A stretch of 7,617 bases of DNA from Ruminococcaceae bacterium UBA1244 (GTDB lineage Bacteria > Bacillota > Clostridia > Oscillospirales > Acutalibacteraceae), in assembly GCA_002308635.1 (NCBI GenBank), contig DBWG01000142.1:596-8212 (forward strand), given 5' to 3'. The position numbers were made by a program, and so were the translations under genes. This document shows, piece by piece, positions 6,098 to 7,617 of this stretch (its first letter is position 1; each line of letters begins with the position of its first letter). The notes under the pieces are model-generated. The model made no database searches, was not told the DNA's origin, and saw only the letters and a program-made list of their open reading frames with translations.

Positions 6098-7480
6098 TTA
6101 TACAAGACCCATTATCATGGTCGTTATTCTCACTGCAAACAGTGCAAAAGATACCCACATAACAGGATGGATCTCCCTGATCTTTCCTGTAACGATCTTG
6201 AGGACGACCCATGAGATTATTCCGAACATTATACCGTTTGCGATAGAATTTGTGAACGGCATCATTATTATTGCAAAGAACCCGCCTATAGTGTCCGCCA
6301 TGTCGGACTCAAAGTCCATCTTCGTGATGTTCTTTACCATCAACAGTCCTACAAACATCAGCGCAGGCGCAGTCGCAAATGACGGTATCGCAAGAAATAC
6401 AGGGTACATCGTGATCGACAGCAAAAACAACACTGCCGATGTCAGGGCGGTAAATCCGGTGCGGCCGCCTGCTGCAACTCCTGTCGTTGACTCAACATAG
6501 GATGTTACAGTCGATGTTCCGAGCATCGAACCTGCAATAGTTCCTGCTGCGTCAGCCATAAGAGCCTTTCCCACTCCGGGAAGATTTCCCTTTTCGTCAA
6601 GCATATTGCACTCCTCTGCAACTCCGATCAGCGTTCCTACAGTGTCAAAAAGATCTATGAATAAAAATGCAAAAAGAACTACTATGAAATTGACCGCATC
6701 CTTGGCTATGTATGAAAAATCAAACTGAAAGAAGGTGTTTTTTGCCATTGATTCTACAGGAGAAAAAACAGAGTAGCCTTCAAAGTTCGGTATTACGGAG
6801 TATACTCCTTTTGCGGCATTGACCTGATACCAGCCCAAAAGCTCCGCCGCAATTCCGAACAGCCATGTCGATGTTATGCCGATCAGTATTGCTCCCTTTA
6901 TTTTGTAGTGCCAGAGTGCCGCTATTATCAGAACTCCCAGGAGCGAAAGCACTACCTGAGGCGAACCTACATCTCCGACTTTTGTAAGATTGGATTCATC
7001 GCTGACAACGATCTTTGCACCGTTCAATCCGACAAACACAACAAAAAGTCCGATACCTGCCGAAATTCCCAGCTTGAGGTTTTTCGGCACTTTGTTCACA
7101 AGCGTCTCACGGAACTTTACGAGAGAAAGCAGCACAAATATTACGCCCTCTAAAAGTATTGCGGTCAGGGCTACCTTCCAGGGGTCTGTTACTCCCTGTT
7201 CTGCAAGCTGCGGTACAACGGTATATGCAAAATATGCGTTGAGTCCCATGCCGGGTGCGAGTACCACAGGATAGTTGGCGTAAAAAGCCATTATCATCGT
7301 TGCGAATGCCGCAGATACTGCCGTTGCAGCAAATATTGCGTCAGCAGGCATCCCGGCGGCAGAAAGTATGCTCGGATTTACCGCAAGGATATATGCCATC
7401 GACAAAAACGTTGTCAGTCCTCCGATAAGCTCATTCCTTACAGTCGTCCCATGATCTTTCAGCTTGAATATCTTTTCCAT
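6098..7480 (-). CDS. NCS2/AzgA-type purine nucleobase permease
   Basis: A 460-aa polytopic inner-membrane transporter of the nucleobase-cation symporter-2 superfamily, AzgA/PbuG branch, whose characterised members import hypoxanthine, guanine or adenine with protons. Family marks are TTFLSMAYILAVNP (23-36), AGMP (42-45), APGMGLNAYFAYTV (75-88), LFIDLFDTVGTLIG (273-286) and SYVESTTGVAAGGRTG (327-342). Hydrophobic segments run throughout, consistent with a full-length 12-14-helix protein of normal size. The exact purine cannot be read from the sequence, so no gene symbol is given. The start is set by a strong AGGAGG at 7487-7492, 6 nt before the ATG. The upstream gene on the same strand ends only 21 bp away, leaving no room for a purine riboswitch leader. 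The gene is probably co-transcribed with that gene, or started from a promoter inside it. Confidence 0.93.
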   Translation of the reverse strand: MEKIFKLKDHGTTVRNELIGGLTTFLSMAYILAVNPSILSAAGMPADAIFAATAVSAAFATMIMAFYANYPVVLAPGMGLNAYFAYTVVPQLAEQGVTDPWKVALTAILLEGVIFVLLSLVKFRETLVNKVPKNLKLGISAGIGLFVVFVGLNGAKIVVSDESNLTKVGDVGSPQVVLSLLGVLIIAALWHYKIKGAILIGITSTWLFGIAAELLGWYQVNAAKGVYSVIPNFEGYSVFSPVESMAKNTFFQFDFSYIAKDAVNFIVVLFAFLFIDLFDTVGTLIGVAEECNMLDEKGNLPGVGKALMADAAGTIAGSMLGTSTVTSYVESTTGVAAGGRTGFTALTSAVLFLLSITMYPVFLAIPSFATAPALMFVGLLMVKNITKMDFESDMADTIGGFFAIIMMPFTNSIANGIMFGIISWVVLKIVTGKIREIHPVMWVSFALFAVRITTMIMGLV

Positions 7481-7486
7481 TTTTAA

Positions 7487-7492
7487 CCTCCT
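7487..7492 (-). promoter_or_regulatory. Strong ribosome binding site of the permease gene
   Basis: AGGAGG on the minus strand, 6 nt before ATG 7480, is a full Shine-Dalgarno match. It confirms the permease start and lies inside the 21-bp gap after the upstream stop codon. Confidence 0.85.
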
Positions 7493-7501
7493 GATAAAAA
7501 A

Positions 7502-7617
7502 TCAGTAGCGTCTCATATTCTGATTATATGGATCGCCGTACTGACCATTATACTGCTGAGGAACTGACGGCTGCTGCATCTGAGGAACTGACGGTTGCTG
7601 CATCTGAGGAACTGGCG
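7502..7617 (-). CDS. C-terminal end of a Pro/Gln-rich repeat protein (partial)
   Basis: A minus-strand frame enters at the window edge and stops with TGA at 7502-7504, giving the last 37 residues of a protein whose start lies outside. The visible tail is low complexity: copies of PSVPQMQQ, then a Tyr/Asn/Gln/Gly stretch (QQYNGQYGDPYNQ) ending NMRRY. Such tails are usually disordered and are found on many unrelated bacterial proteins, including small membrane and zinc-ribbon proteins, so no function can be assigned. That this frame is real is supported by in-phase 24-bp repeats, by the tandem placement 21 bp before the permease gene, and by the ribosome site immediately after its stop. The rest of the gene is needed to name it. 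Confidence 0.7.
   Translation of the reverse strand, partial: PVPQMQQPSVPQMQQPSVPQQYNGQYGDPYNQNMRRY
7556..7617. repeat. 24-bp tandem repeats coding PSVPQMQQ
   Basis: Two full 24-bp units (7556-7579 and 7580-7603) differ at one base (C/T), and a partial third unit (7604-7617) runs off the window. The period is eight codons, so gain or loss of units keeps the reading frame. Confidence 0.85.

Noticed and set aside
6003..6500. A 165-codon plus-strand frame running from the intergenic region into the permease gene
   Set aside because: Most of it is antisense to the permease. The first part crosses the repeat element, and no good ribosome site precedes it.
7523..7552. Two TATAAT strings on the minus strand (7552-7547 and 7528-7523) as possible permease promoters
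   Set aside because: Neither has a -35 box at 16-18 bp, and both fall in Tyr-Asn codons of the upstream reading frame.

Overview
The window looks like chromosomal DNA from an anaerobic, low-to-moderate GC Clostridia bacterium, most likely Ruminococcus-like (Oscillospiraceae). This rests on the style of the lactate dehydrogenase, the GT4 glycosyltransferase, the AzgA-type purine permease and the large soluble GGDEF protein. It is an impression from protein sequence, not a database result. No rRNA, tRNA, CRISPR array, phage gene or intact insertion sequence is visible.

Layout. Positions 1-90 are the downstream flank of ldh and hold one copy of a hairpin element (copy A) and an 11-bp tandem duplication over the ldh stop. 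Positions 91-2224, minus strand, hold an apparent two-gene operon: a GT4 glycosyltransferase followed after 22 bp by L-lactate dehydrogenase. It is driven by a well-formed promoter at 2276-2304. Positions 2225-2469 are a divergent promoter region. From it a 1096-aa diguanylate cyclase (2470-5760) is transcribed rightward from an extended -10 promoter. Positions 5761-6097 are a 337-bp convergent intergenic region with a strong bidirectional terminator and copy B of the hairpin element. Positions 6098-7480, minus strand, encode an NCS2/AzgA-type nucleobase permease. It is preceded by the C-terminal end of a Pro/Gln-rich repeat protein that runs off the window at 7617.

Function. The genes are mostly housekeeping: fermentation end-product formation (ldh), probable glycolipid or surface glycan synthesis (GT4), and purine uptake (permease). 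The notable gene is the c-di-GMP synthase. Its N-terminus reads like a decayed STAND (AAA_16) NTPase with a ghost of the P-loop, followed by a long helical TPR-like region, a GAF-like domain and an intact GGDEF domain whose inhibitory I-site is degenerate.

The most promising uncharacterised signal is the pair of elements (17-53 and 6056-6092). Each lies just downstream of a minus-strand gene, in the same orientation, and they match at 29 of 37 positions. Four of the eight differences are paired compensatory changes in a 6-bp stem. This suggests a recurrent structured RNA or 3'-end element rather than an ordinary intrinsic terminator.
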